NCBI GenBank assembly: GCA_035772405.1
Contig: JAYKKM010000339.1
Span: 7,501 to 71,500, forward strand
Source: Chrysogorgia sp. JL179-B06
Lineage: Eukaryota; Cnidaria; Anthozoa; Scleralcyonacea; Chrysogorgiidae
Length of the DNA stretch: 64,000 bases
Reading direction: 5' to 3'
This document shows positions 26,601 to 39,900 of the stretch, piece by piece (within the stretch, counting starts at the first letter, position 1; every line of letters begins with the position of its first letter). The position numbers and the translations under genes are program-made. The notes under the pieces were generated by a model. It saw nothing but the letters and a program-made list of their open reading frames with translations, made no database searches and was not told where the DNA came from.

Positions 26601-29600
26601 AGACGGGAATCACAGCATTCGAAAGGCCGTGACGAGATCTATCCGATTCCAGAAAATTAAAAAATTGTCCCGGGGGGGCGACCGACCTAATATTTTTGAA
26701 CGCTGAGCACGCCTTCAATTTACATCCAAATGAGACGGGAATCACAGCATTCGAAAGGCCGTGACGAGATCTATCCGATTCCAGAAAATTAAAAAATTGT
26801 CCCGGGGGGGGCGACCGACCTAATATTTTTGAACGCTGAGCACGCCTTCAATTTACATCCAAATGAGACGGGAATCACAGCATTCGAAAGGCCGTGACGA
26901 GATCTATCCGATTCCAGAAAATTAAAAAATTGTCCCGGGGGGGCGACCGACCTAATATTTTTGAACGCTGAGCACGCCTTCAATTTACATCCAAATGAGA
27001 CGGGAATCACAGCATTCGAAAGGCCGTGACGAGATCTATCCGATTCCAGAAAATTAAAAAATTGTCCCGGGGGGGCGACCGACCTAATATTTTTGAACGC
27101 TGAGCACGCCTTCAATTTACATCCAAATGAGACGGGAATCACAGCATTCGAAAGGCCGTGACGAGATCTATCCGATTCCAGAAAATTTAAAAAATTGTCC
27201 CGGGGGGGCGACCGACCTAATATTTTTGAAACGCTGAGCACGACCTTCAATTTACATCCAAATGAGACGGGAATCACAGCATTCGAAAGGCCGTGACGAG
27301 ATCTATCCGATTCCAGAAAATTAAAAAATTGTCCCGGGGGGGCGACCGACCTAATATTTTTGAACGCTGAGCACGCCTTCAATTTACATCCAAATGAGAC
27401 GGGAATCACAGCATTCGAAAGGCCGTGACGAGATCTATCCGATTCCAGAAAATTAAAAAATTGTCCCGGGGGGGGCGAACCGACCTAATATTTTTGAACG
27501 CTGAGCACGCCTTCAATTTACATCCAAATGAGACGGGAATCACAGCATTCGAAAGGCCGTGACGAGATCTATCCGGATTCCAGAAAATTAAAAAATTGTC
27601 CCGGGGGGGCGACCGACCTAATATTTTTGAACGCTGAGCACGCCTTCAATTTACATCCAAATGAGACGGGAATCACAGCATTCCAAAGGCCGTGATCAGA
27701 TCTATCCGATTCCAGAAAATTAAAAAATTGTCCCGGGGGGGGCGACCGACCTAATATTTTTGAACGCTGAGCACGCCTTCAATTTACATCCAAATGAGAC
27801 GGGAATCACAGCATTCGAAAGGCCGTGACGAGATCTATCCGATTCCAGAAAATTAAAAAATTGTCCCGGGGGGGCGACCGACCTAATATTTTTGAACGCT
27901 GAGCACGCCTTCAATTTACATCCAAATGAGACGGGAATCACAGCATTCCAAAGGCCGTGATCAGATCTATCCGATTCCAGAAAATTAAAAAATTGTCCCG
28001 GGGGGGCGACCGACCTAATATTTTTGAACGCTGAGCACGCCTTCAATTTACATCCAAATGAGACGGGAATCACAGCATTCGAAAGGCCGTGACGAGATCT
28101 ATCCGATTCCAGAAAATTAAAAAATTGTCCCGGGGGGGGCGACCGACCTAATATTTTTGAACGCTGAGCACGCCTTCAATTTACATCCAAATGAGACGGG
28201 AATCACAGCATTCCAAAGGCCGTGATCGAGATCTATCCGATTCCAGAAAATTAAAAAATTGTCCCGGGGGGGGCGACCGACCTAATATTTTTGAACGCTG
28301 AGCACGCCTTCAATTTACATCCAAATGAGACGGGAATCACAGCATTCGAAAGGCCGTGACGAGATCTATCCGATTCCAGAAAATTAAAAAATTGTCCGGG
28401 GGGGGCGACCGACCTAATATTTTTGAACGCTGAGCACGCCTTCAATTTACATCCAAATGAGACGGGAATCACAGCATTCGAAAGGCCGTGACGAGATCTA
28501 TCCGATTCCAGAAAATTAAAAAATTGTCCCGGGGGGCGACCGACCTAATATTTTTGAACGCTGAGCACGCCTTCAATTTACATCCAAATGAGACGGGAAT
28601 CACAGCATTCCGAAAGGCCGTGACGAGATCTATCCGATTCCAGAAAATTAAAAAATTGTCCCGGGGGGGCGACCGACCTAATATTTTTGAACGCTGAGCA
28701 CGCCTTCAATTTACATCCAAATGAGACGGGAATCACAGCATTCGAAAGGCCGTGACGAGATCTATCGGATTCCAGAAAATTAAAAAATTGTCCCGGGGGG
28801 GCGACCGACCTAATATTTTTGAACGCTGAGCACGCCTTCAATTTACATCCAAATGAGACGGGAATCACAGCATTCCAAAGGCCGTGACGAGATCTATCCG
28901 ATTCCAGAAAATTAAAAAATTGTCCCGGGGGGGGCGACCGACCTAATATTTTTGAACGCTGAGCACGCCTTCAATTTACATCCAAATGAGACGGGAATCA
29001 CAGCATTCGAAAGGCCGTGACGAGATCTATCCGATTCCAGAAAATTAAAAAATTGTCCCGGGGGGGCGACCGACCTAATATTTTTGAACGCTGAGCACGC
29101 CTTCAATTTACATCCAAATGAGACGGGAATCACAGCATTCCAAAGGCCGTGACGAGATCTATCCGATTCCAGAAAATTAAAAAATTGTCCCCGGGGGGGG
29201 CGACCGACCTAATATTTTTGAACGCTGAGCACGCCTTCAATTTACATCCAAATGAGACGGGAATCACAGCATTCGAAAGGCCGTGACGAGATCTATCCGA
29301 TTCCAGAAAATTAAAAAATTGTCCCGGGGGGGGCGACCGACCTAATATTTTTGAACGCTGAGCACGCCTTCAATTTACATCCAAATGAGACGGGAATCAC
29401 AGCATTCCAAAGGCCGTGATGAGATCTATCCGATTCCAGAAAATTAAAAAATTGTCCCGGGGGGGGCGACCGACCTAATATTTTTGAACGCTGAGCACGC
29501 CTTCAATTTACATCCAAATGAGACGGGAATCACAGCATTCCAAAGGCCGTGACCAGATCTATCCGATTCCAGAAAATTAAAAAATTGTCCCGGGGGGGGC

Positions 29601-32600
29601 GACCGACCTAATATTTTTGAACGCTGAGCACGCCTTCAATTTACATCCAAATGAGACGGGAATCACAGCATTCCAAAGGCCGTGATGAGATCTATCCGAT
29701 TCCAGAAAATTAAAAAATTGTCCCGGGGGGGGCGACCGACCTAATATTTTTGAACGCTGAGCACGCCTTCAATTTACATCCAAATGAGACGGGAATCACA
29801 GCATTCCAAAGGCCGTGATGAGATCTATCCGATTCCAGAAAATTAAAAAATTGTCCCGGGGGGGGCGACCGACCTAATATTTTTGAACGCTGAGCACGCC
29901 TTCAATTTACATCCAAATGAGACGGGAATCACAGCATTCGAAAGGCCGTGACGAGATCTATCCGATTCCAGAAAATTAAAAAATTGTCCCGGGGGGGGCG
30001 ACCGACCTAATATTTTTGAACGCTGAGCACGCCTTCAATTTACATCCAAATGAGACGGGAATCACAGCATTCCAAAGGCCGTGACGAGATCTATCCGATT
30101 CCAGAAAATTAAAAAATTGTCCCCGGGGGGGGCGACCGACCTAATATTTTTGAACGCTGAGCACGCCTTCAATTTACATCCAAATGAGACGGGAATCACA
30201 GCATTCGAAAGGCCGTGACGAGATCTATCCGATTCCAGAAAATTAAAAAATTGTCCCGGGGGGGCGACCGACCTAATATTTTTGAACGCTGAGCACGCCT
30301 TCAATTTACATCCAAATGAGACGGGAATCACAGCATTCGAAAGGCCGTGACGAGATCTATCCGATTCCAGAAAATTAAAAAATTGTCCCGGGGGGGGGCG
30401 ACCGACCTAATATTTTTGAACGCTGAGCACGCCTTCAATTTACATCCAAATGAGACGGGAATCACAGCATTCGAAAGGCCGTGACGAGATCTATCCGATT
30501 CCAGAAAAATTAAAAAATTGTCCCGGGGGGGCGACCGACCTAATATTTTTTGAACGCTGAGCACGCCTTCAATTTACATCCAAATGAGACGGGAATCACA
30601 GCATTCGAAAGGCCGTGACGAGATCTATCCGATTCCAGAAAATTAAAAAATTGTCCCCGGGGGGGGCGACCGACCTAATATTTTTGAACGCTGAGCACGC
30701 CTTCAATTTACATCCAAATGAGACGGGAATCACAGCATTCGAAAGGCCGTGACGAGATCTATCGGATTCCAGAAAATTAAAAAATTGTCCCGGGGGGGGC
30801 GACCGACCTAATATTTTTGAACGCTGAGCACGCCTTCAATTTACATCCAAATGAGACGGGAATCACAGCATTCGAAAGGCCGTGACGAGATCTATCCGAT
30901 TCCAGAAAATTAAAAAATTGTCCCGGGGGGCGACCGACCTAATATTTTTGAACGCTGAGCACGCCTTCAATTTACATCCAAATGAGACGGGAATCACAGC
31001 ATTCGAAAGGCCGTGACGAGATCTATCCGATTCCAGAAAATTAAAAAATTGTCCGGGGGGGGCGACCGACCTAATATTTTTGAACGCTGAGCACGCCTTC
31101 AATTTACATCCAAATGAGACGGGAATCACAGCATTCAAGGCCGTGACGAGATCTATCCGATTCCAGAAAATTAAAAAATTGTCCCGGGGGGGCGACCGAC
31201 CTAATATTTTTGAACGCTGAGCACGCCTTCAATTTACATCCAAATGAGACGGGAATCACAGCATTCGAAAGGCCGTGACGAGATCTATCGGATTCCAGAA
31301 AATTAAAAAATTGTCCCGGGGGGGGCGACCGACCTAATATTTTTGAACGCTGAGCACGCCTTCAATTTACATCCAAATGAGACGGGGAATCACAGCATTC
31401 CAAAGGCCGTGACGAGATCTATCCGATTCCAGAAAATTAAAAAATTGTCCCGGGGGGGCGACCGACCTAATATTTTTGAACGCTGAGCACGCCTTCAATT
31501 TACATCCAAATGAGACGGGAATCACAGCATTCCAAAGGCCGTGACGAGATCTATCCGATTCCAGAAAATTAAAAAATTGTCCCCGGGGGGCGACCGACCT
31601 AATATTTTTGAACGCTGAGCACGCCTTCAATTTACATCCAAATGAGACGGGAATCACAGCATTCCAAAGGCCGTGATCAGATCTATCCGATTCCAGAAAA
31701 TTAAAAAATTGTCCCCGGGGGGGCGACCGACCTAATATTTTTGAACGCTGAGCACGCCTTCAATTTACATCCAAATGAGACGGGAATCACAGCATTCCAA
31801 AGGCCGTGACGAGATCTATCCGATTCCAGAAAATTAAAAAATTGTCCCGGGGGGGGGCGACCGACCTAATATTTTTGAACGCTGAGCACGCCTTCAATTT
31901 ACATCCAAATGAGACGGGAATCACAGCATTCGAAAGGCCGTGACGAGATCTATCCGATTCCAGAAAATTAAAAAATTGTCCCGGGGGGGGCGACCGACCT
32001 AATATTTTTGAACGCTGAGCACGCCTTCAATTTTACATCCAAATGAGACGGGAATCACAGCATTCGAAAGGCCGTGACGAGATCTATCCGATTCCAGAAA
32101 ATTAAAAAATTGTCCCGGGGGGGCGGCCGACCTAATATTTTTGATGAGCACGCTTCAATTTACATCCAAATGAGACGGGAATCACAGCATTCGAAAGGCC
32201 GTGATGAGATCTATCCGATTCCAGAAAATTAAAAAATTGTCCCGGGGGGGGCGACCGACCTATCGATTCCAGAAAATTAAAAAATTGTCCCGGGGGGGGG
32301 CGACCGACCTAATATTTTTGAACGCTGAGCACGCCTTCAATTTACATCCAAATGAGACGGGAATCACAGCATTCGAAAGGCCGTGACGAGATCTATCCGA
32401 TTCCAGAAAATTAAAAAATTGTCCCGGGGGGGGGCGACCGACCTAATATTTTTGAACGCTGAGCACGCCTTCAATTTACATCCAAATGAGACGGGAATCA
32501 CAGCATTCGAAAGGCCGTGACGAGATCTATCCGATTCCAGAAAATTAAAAAATTGTCCCGGGGGGGGCGACCGACCTAATATTTTTGAACGCTGAGCACG

Positions 32601-35600
32601 CCTTCAATTTACATCCAAATGAGACGGGAATCACAGCATTCCAAAGGCCGTGATGAGATCTATCCGATTCCAGAAAATTAAAAAATTGTCCCGGGGGGGG
32701 CGACCGACCTAATATTTTTGAACGCTGAGCACGCCTTCAATTTACATCCAAATGAGACGGGAATCACAGCATTCGAAAGGCCGTGACGAGATCTATCCGA
32801 TTCCAGAAAATTAAAAAATTGTCCCGGGGGGGGCGACCGACCTAATATTTTTGAACGCTGAGCACGCCTTCAATTTACATCCAAATGAGACGGGAATCAC
32901 AGCATTCGAAAGGCCGTGACGAGATCTATCCGATTCCAGAAAATTAAAAAATTGTCCCGGGGGGGGCGACCGACCTAATATTTTTGAACGCTGAGCACGC
33001 CTTCAATTTACATCCAAATGAGACGGGAATCACAGCATTCGAAAGGCCGTGACGAGATCTATCCGATTCCAGAAAATTAAAAAATTGTCCCGGGGGGGGG
33101 CGACCGACCTAATATTTTTGAACGCTGAGCACGCCTTCAATTTACATCCAAATGAGACGGGAATCACAGCATTCGAAAGGCCGTGACGAGATCTATCCGA
33201 TTCCAGAAAATTAAAAAATTGTCCCGGGGGGGGCGACCGACCTAATATTTTTGAACGCTGAGCACGCCTTCAATTTACATCCAAATGAGACGGGAATCAC
33301 AGCATTCCAAAGGCCGTGATCAGATCTATCCGATTCCAGAAAATTAAAAAATTGTCCCGGGGGGGCGACCGACCTAATATTTTTGAACGCTGAGCACGCC
33401 TTCAATTTACATCCAAATGAGACGGGAATCACAGCATTCCAAAGGCCGTGATGAGATCTATCCGATTCCAGAAAATTAAAAAATTGTCCCGGGGGGGGCG
33501 ACCGACCTAATATTTTTGAACGCTGAGCACGCCTTCAATTTACATCCAAATGAGACGGGAATCACAGCATTCGAAAGGCCGTGACGAGATCTATCGGATT
33601 CCAGAAAATTAAAAAATTGTCCCGGGGGGGGCGACCGACCTAATATTTTTGAACGCTGAGCACGCCTTCAATTTACATCCAAATGAGACGGGAATCACAG
33701 CATTCGAAAGGCCGTGACGAGATCTATCCGATTCCAGAAAATTAAAAAATTGTCCCGGGGGGGCGACCGACCTAATATTTTTGAACGCTGAGCACGCCTT
33801 CAATTTACATCCAAATGAGACGGGAATCACAGCATTCGAAAGGCCGTGACGAGATCTATCCGATTCCAGAAAATTAAAAAATTGTCCCGGGGGGGGCGAC
33901 CGACCTAATATTTTTGAACGCTGAGCACGCCTTCAATTTACATCCAAATGAGACGGGAATCACAGCATTCGAAAGGCCGTGACGAGATCTATCCGATTCC
34001 AGAAAATTAAAAAATTGTCCCGGGGGGGGCGACCGACCTAATATTTTTGAACGCTGAGCACGCCTTCAATTTACATCCAAATGAGACGGGAATCACAGCA
34101 TTCGAAAGGCCGTGACGAGATCTATCCGATTCCAGAAAATTAAAAAATTGTCCCGGGGGGGGCGACCGACCTAATATTTTTGAACGCTGAGCACGCCTTC
34201 AATTTACATCCAAATGAGACGGGAATCACAGCATTCCAAAGGCCGTGATCAGATCTATCCGATTCCAGAAAATTAAAAAATTGTCCCCCGGGGGGGCGAC
34301 CGACCTAATATTTTTGAACGCTGAGCACGCCTTCAATTTACATCCAAATGAGACGGGAATCACAGCATTCCAAAGGCCGTGATGAGATCTATCCGATTCC
34401 AGAAAATTAAAAAATTGTCCCGGGGGGGGCGACCGACCTAATATTTTTGAACGCTGAGCACGCCTTCAATTTACATCCAAATGAGACGGGAATCACAGCA
34501 TTCCAAAGGCCGTGATCAGATCTATCCGATTCCAGAAAATTAAAAAATTGTCCCGGGGGGGCGACCGACCTAATATTTTTGAACGCTGAGCACGCCTTCA
34601 ATTTACATCCAAATGAGACGGGAATCACAGCATTCCAAAGGCCGTGATGAGATCTATCCGATTCCAGAAAATTAAAAAATTGTCCCGGGGGGGGCGACCG
34701 ACCTAATATTTTTGAACGCTGAGCACGCCTTCAATTTACATCCAAATGAGACGGGAATCACAGCATTCGAAAGGCCGTGACGAGATCTATCGGATTCCAG
34801 AAAATTAAAAAATTGTCCCGGGGGGCGACCGACCTAATATTTTTGAACGCTGAGCACGCCTTCAATTTACATCCAAATGAGACGGGAATCACAGCATTCG
34901 AAAGGCCGTGACGAGATCTATCCGATTCCAGAAAATTAAAAAATTGTCCCGGGGGGGCGACCGACCTAATATTTTTGAACGCTGAGCACGCCTTCAATTT
35001 ACATCCAAATGAGACGGGAATCACAGCATTCGAAAGGCCGTGACGAGATCTATCGGATTCCAGAAAATTAAAAAATTGTCCCGGGGGGGGCGACCGACCT
35101 AATATTTTTGAACGCTGAGCACGCCTTCAATTTACATCCAAATGAGACGGGAATCACAGCATTCGAAAGGCCGTGACGAGATCTATCCGATTCCAGAAAA
35201 TTAAAAATTGTCCCGGGGGGGGCGACCGACCTAATATTTTTGAACGCTGAGCACGCCTTCAATTTACATCCAAATGAGACGGGAATCACAGCATTCGAAA
35301 GGCCGTGACGAGATCTATCCGATTCCAGAAAATTAAAAAATTGTCCCGGGGGGGGCGACCGACCTAATATTTTTGAACGCTGAGCACGCCTTCAATTTAC
35401 ATCCAAATGAGACGGGAATCACAGCATTCGAAAGGCCGTGACGAGATCTATCCGATTCCAGAAAATTAAAAAATTGTCCCGGGGGGGGCGACCGACCTAA
35501 TATTTTTGAACGCTGAGCACGCCTTCAATTTACATCCAAATGAGACGGGAATCACAGCATTCGAAAGGCCGTGACGAGATCTATCCGATTCCAGAAAATT

Positions 35601-37508
35601 AAAAAATTGTCCCGGGGGGGGCGAACCAACCTAATATTTTTGAACGCTGAGCACGCCTTCAATTTACATCCAAATGAGACGGGAATCACAGCATTCGAAA
35701 GGCCGTGACGAGATCTATCCGATTCCAGAAAATTAAAAAATTGTCCCGGGGGGGGCGACCGACCTAATATTTTTGAACGCTGAGCACGCCTTCAATTTAG
35801 ATCCAAATGAGACGGGAATCACAGCATTCCAAAGGCCGTGATCAGATCTATCCGATTCCAGAAAATTAAAAAATTGTCCCCGGGGGGGCGACCGACCTAA
35901 TATTTTTGAACGCTGAGCACGCCTTCAATTTACATCCAAATGAGACGGGAATCACAGCATTCCAAAGGCCGTGAGGAGATCTATCCGATTCCAGAAAATT
36001 AAAAAATTGTCCCGGGGGGGGCGACCGACCTAATATTTTTGAACGCTGAGCACGCCTTCAATTTACATCCAAATGAGACGGGAATCACAGCATTCCAAAG
36101 GCCGTGATCAGATCTATCCGATTCCAGAAAATTAAAAAATTGTCCCCGGGGGGCGACCGACCTAATATTTTTGAACGCTGAGCACGCCTTCAATTTACAT
36201 CCAAATGAGACGGGAATCACAGCATTCCAAAGGCCGTGATGAGATCTATCCGATTCCAGAAAATTAAAAAATTGTCCCGGGGGGGGCGACCGACCTAATA
36301 TTTTTGAACGCTGAGCACGCCTTCAATTTACATCCAAATGAGACGGGAATCACAGCATTCGAAAGGCCGTGACGAGATCTATCCGATTCCAGAAAATTAA
36401 AAATTGTCCCGGGGGGGGCGACCGACCTAATATTTTTGAACGCTGAGCACGCCTTCAATTTACATCCAAATGAGACGGGAATCACAGCATTCGAAAGGCC
36501 GTGACGAGATCTATCCGATTCCAGAAAATTAAAAAATTGTCCCGGGGGGGGGCGACCGACCTAATATTTTTGAACGCTGAGCACGCCTTCAATTTACATC
36601 CAAATGAGACGGGAATCACAGCATTCGAAAGGCCGTGACGAGATCTATCCGATTCCAGAAAATTAAAAAATTGTCCCGGGGGGGGCGACCGACCTAATAT
36701 TTTTGAACGCTGAGCACGCCTTCAATTTACATCCAAATGAGACGGGAATCACAGCATTCCAAAGGCCGTGATCAGATCTATCCGATTCCAGAAAATTAAA
36801 AAATTGTCCCGGGGGGGGCGACCGACCTAATATTTTTGAACGCTGAGCACGCCTTCAATTTACATCCAAATGAGACGGGGAATCACAGCATTCGAAAGGC
36901 CGTGACGAGATCTATCCGATTCCAGAAAATTAAAAAAATTGTCCCGGGGGGGGCGACCGACCCTAATATTTTTGAACGCTGAGCACGCCTTCAATTTACA
37001 TCCAAATGAGACGGGAATCACAGCATTCGAAAGGCCGTGACGAGATCTATCCGATTCCAGAAAATTAAAAATTGTCCCGGGGGGGCGACCGACCTAATAT
37101 TTTTGAACGCTGAGCACGCCTTCAATTTACATCCAAATGAGACGGGAATCACAGCATTCGAAAGGCCGTGGACGAGATCTATCCGATTCCAGAAAATTAA
37201 AAAATTGTCCCGGGGGGGCGACCGACCTAATATTTTTGAACGCTGAGCACGCCTTCAATTTACATCCAAATGAGACGGGAATCACAGCATTCGAAAGGCC
37301 GTGACGAGATCTATCCGATTCCAGAAAATTAAAAAATTGTCCCGGGGGGGGGCGACCGACCTAATATTTTTGAACGCTGAGCACGCCTTCAATTTACATC
37401 CAAATGAGACGGGAATCACAGCATTCGAAAGGCCGTGACGAGATCTATCCGATTCCAGAAAATTAAAAAATTGTCCCGGGGGGGGCGACCAACCTAATAT
37501 TTTTGAAC
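11653..37508 (-). repeat. Satellite B array (132-133-bp units, about 194 copies)
   Basis: Very regular array. A unit reads, on the + strand, CCTAATATTTTTGAACGC, GAGCACGCCTTCAATTTAC, ATCCAAATGAGACGGGAATC, ACAGCATTC, a variable block, GATCTATCCGATTCCAG, AAAATTAAAAAATTGTC and then C3-4G6-9 before CGACCGA. Unit length is 133 bp with eight Gs (11801 to 11934) and 132 bp with seven. Three common types differ in the variable block: TTCGAAAGGCCGTGACGAG, TTCCAAAGGCCGTGATCAG and TTCCAAAGGCCGTGATGAG; a further site alternates ATCCG and ATCGG. The reverse complement carries TTTGGATGTAAATTG and GCGTGCTCAGCG, matching the core of satellite A, hence the strand given. Long open frames on the - strand (up to 206 codons near 26789-27409) are strings of the same 44-residue translation and appear only where consecutive units are 132 bp, a multiple of three. 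Confidence 0.97.
32130..32310 (-). repeat. Rearranged satellite B units
   Basis: Two damaged units lie side by side. Near 32142 one unit lacks a few bases around the usual GAACGCTGAGCACGCC. Just after it, GCGACCGACCTAT is joined directly to CGATTCCAG, leaving a mini-unit of about 49 bp that has lost roughly 84 bp, including the TTTGGATG core. It is the only large internal deletion I noticed in about 26 kb of B. Confidence 0.85.
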
Positions 37509-38440
37509 GCTGAGCACGTCCACAATTTACATCCAAACCGGACTTGGGTCAGCGCGTTGGAAAGCCCGCAACGAGCTCTATCCGATTCCGTAATAATAAT
37601 AAAAAAGCTGAGCACGTCCACAATTTACATCCAAACCGGACTTGGGTCAGCGCGTTGGAAAGCCCGCAACGAGCTCTATCCGATTCCGTAATAATAATAA
37701 AAAATTCTCCCGGGGGGGCGACCGACCAAATGTTTTTGAACGCTGAGCACGTCCACAATTTACATCCAAACCGGACTTGGGTCAGCGCGTTGGAATGCCC
37801 GCAACGAGCTCTATCCGATTCAGTAATAATAATAAAAAAGCTGAGCACGTCCACAATTTACATCCAAACCGGACTTGGATCAGCGCGTTGGAAAGCCCGC
37901 AACGAGCTCTATCCGATTCCGTAATAATAATAAAAAAGCTGAGCACGTCCACAATTTACATCCAAACCGGACTTGGGTCAGCACGTTGGAAAGCCCGTAA
38001 CGAGCTCTATCAGATTCCGTAATAATAATAAAAAATTATCCCGGGTTGGCGACCGATCGAATTTTTTTGAACGCTGAGCACGTCCACAATTTACATCCAA
38101 ACTGGACTTGGGTCAGCGCGTTGGAAAGCCCGCAACGAGCTCTATCCGATTCCGTAATAATAATAAAAAATTCTCCCGGGGGGGCGACCGACCAAATGTT
38201 TTTGAACGCTGAGCACGTCCACAATTTACATCCAAACTGGACTTGGGTCAGCGCGTTGGAAAGCCCGCAACGAGCTCTATCCGATTCCGTAATAATAATA
38301 AAAAATTATCCCGGGCGGCGACCGATCGAATTTTTTTGAATGCTGAGCACGCCCACAATTTACATCCAAACAGGACTTGCGTCAGCGCGTTGGAAAGCTT
38401 GCGACGAGCTCTATCTGATTCCGTAATAATAATAAAAAAT
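37509..38440 (-). repeat. Satellite C: eight divergent edge units (98 and 134-135 bp)
   Basis: Eight units starting at GCTGAGCACG: 37509, 37607, 37742, 37840, 37938, 38073, 38208 and 38342. Lengths are 98, 135, 98, 98, 135, 135 and 134 bp, and the last is cut by the next array. All hold CACAATTTACATCCAAAC, GCGCGTTGGAAAGCCCGC, AACGAGCTCTATCCGATTCC and a TAATAATAATAAAAAA linker. The longer units add about 37 bp with a CCCGGG step and GGCGACCGA(C/T)C, as in satellite B. C therefore has the B architecture but B-unlike sequence in the middle, and the middle matches the extra module of long A units in reverse complement. The units diverge more from each other than B units do, as expected at an array edge. 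Short open frames across it shift with unit length and are not genes. Confidence 0.93.
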
Positions 38441-38460
38441 TCAGGGGGAGTTAAGGCCCG
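38436..38460. other. Junction between satellites C and D
   Basis: The last C unit stops after its TAATAATAATAAAAAATTC linker. A short GGGGGA follows and then satellite D starts inside a unit at GTTAAGGCCCGTATTACAC. D shows no visible similarity to the A/B/C core, so this is a joint between unrelated arrays. No mobile element marks it. Confidence 0.85.
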
Positions 38461-39900
38461 TATTACACATCTTCCTTACTCGTATTTATAATTCTTACCG
38501 GTAAAGCCATATCCGTGTTTATAATAAGCTTCATCTCCTTTCGTATTGATGAGCTTACCCGTATGATAATGAGCTTATCCGTATGATAATGAGCTTACCC
38601 GTGATTTTAACAAGGTTAACGTTAGCTTATCCGTTATCCGTCTTTTCTATGGAACTATAATTATCAGCTCTCCTCATTTGCATCAAATGGCGCTACGCTG
38701 GCGCTATGGTGCGCTACGGTGGGCCATACGTTATGTTGGTTAAAGTCAGATATTTCCATTGTTTTTATAGAACGGATTACCATTGACACGTTCAACTCCC
38801 TACCCGTATCACCACGGTTAAGGCCCGTATTACACATCTTCCTTACTAGTATTTATAATTCTTACCGGTAAAGCCATACCCGTGTTTATAATAAGCTTCA
38901 TCTCCTTTCGTATTGATAATAAGCTTACCCGTATGATAATGAGCTTATCCGTATGATAATGAGCTTACCCGTGATTTTAACAAGGTTAACATTAGCTTAT
39001 CCGTTATCCGTCTTTTCTATGGAACTATAATTATCAGCTCTCCTCATTTGCATCAAATGGCGCTACGCTGGCGCTATGGTGCGCTACAGTGGGCCATACG
39101 TTATGTTGGTTAAAGTCAGATATTTCCATTGTTTTTATAGCACGGATTACCATGGACACGTTCAACTCCTTACCCCTATCACCACGGTTAAGGCCCGTAT
39201 TACACATCTTCCTCGCTACCCGTGTTTATAATAAGCTTCATCTCCTTTCGTATTGATAATGAGCTTACCCGTATGATAATGAGCTTATCCGTATGATAAT
39301 GAGCTTACCCGTGATTTTAACAAGGTTAACATTAGCTTATCCGTTATCCGTCTTTTCTATGGAACTATAATTATCAGATCTTCTCATTTGCATCAAATGG
39401 CGCTACACTGGCGCTATGGTGCGCTACGGTGGGCTATATACGTTATGTTGGTTAAAGTCAGATATTTCCATTGTTTTTATAGGACGGATTACCATGGACA
39501 CGTTCAACTCCCTACCCGTATCACCACGGTTAAGACCCGTATTACACATCTTCCTTACTCGCATTTATAATTCTTACCGGTAAAGCAATATCCGTGTTTA
39601 TAATAAGCTTCATCTCCTTTCGTATTGATAATTAGCTTACCCGTATGATAATGAGCTTATCCGTATGATAATGAGCTTACCCGTGATTTTAACAAGGTTA
39701 ACATTAGCTTATCCGTTATCCGTCTTTTCTATGGAACTATAATTATCAGCTCTCCTCATTTGCATCAAATGGCGCTACGCTGGCGCTATGGTGCGCTACG
39801 GTGGGCTATACGTTATGTTGGTTAAAGTCATATATTTCCATTGTTTTTATAGAACGGATTACCATGGACACGTTCAACTCCCTACCCGTATCACCACGGT

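Noticed and set aside
26789..27409. Open frame of 206 codons on the - strand with a repeated 44-residue motif
   Set aside because: It is the translation of consecutive 132-bp satellite B units; frame depends on G-run length, and neighbouring 133-bp units break it. No known domain and no gene-like signals.
11700..37500. Hammerhead ribozyme in satellite B (GTGATGAG ... CCAGAAAA)
   Set aside because: The required C before TGATGA is a G, most units read TGACGAG or TGATCAG, and I find no matching stems or cleavage site.
11653..37508. CRISPR array
   Set aside because: There are no short repeats with unique spacers: the whole 133-bp unit repeats, and the context is eukaryotic.
1..37508. CENP-B-box-like sites in satellites A or B
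   Set aside because: TTCGAAAGGCCGTG and TTTCGAAATTTC share only the TTCG start; the required A and CGGG positions do not match.
11653..37508. G-quadruplex array from the G6-9 runs
   Set aside because: There is only one G run per 132-133 bp, so four runs are not close enough for an ordinary intramolecular quadruplex.
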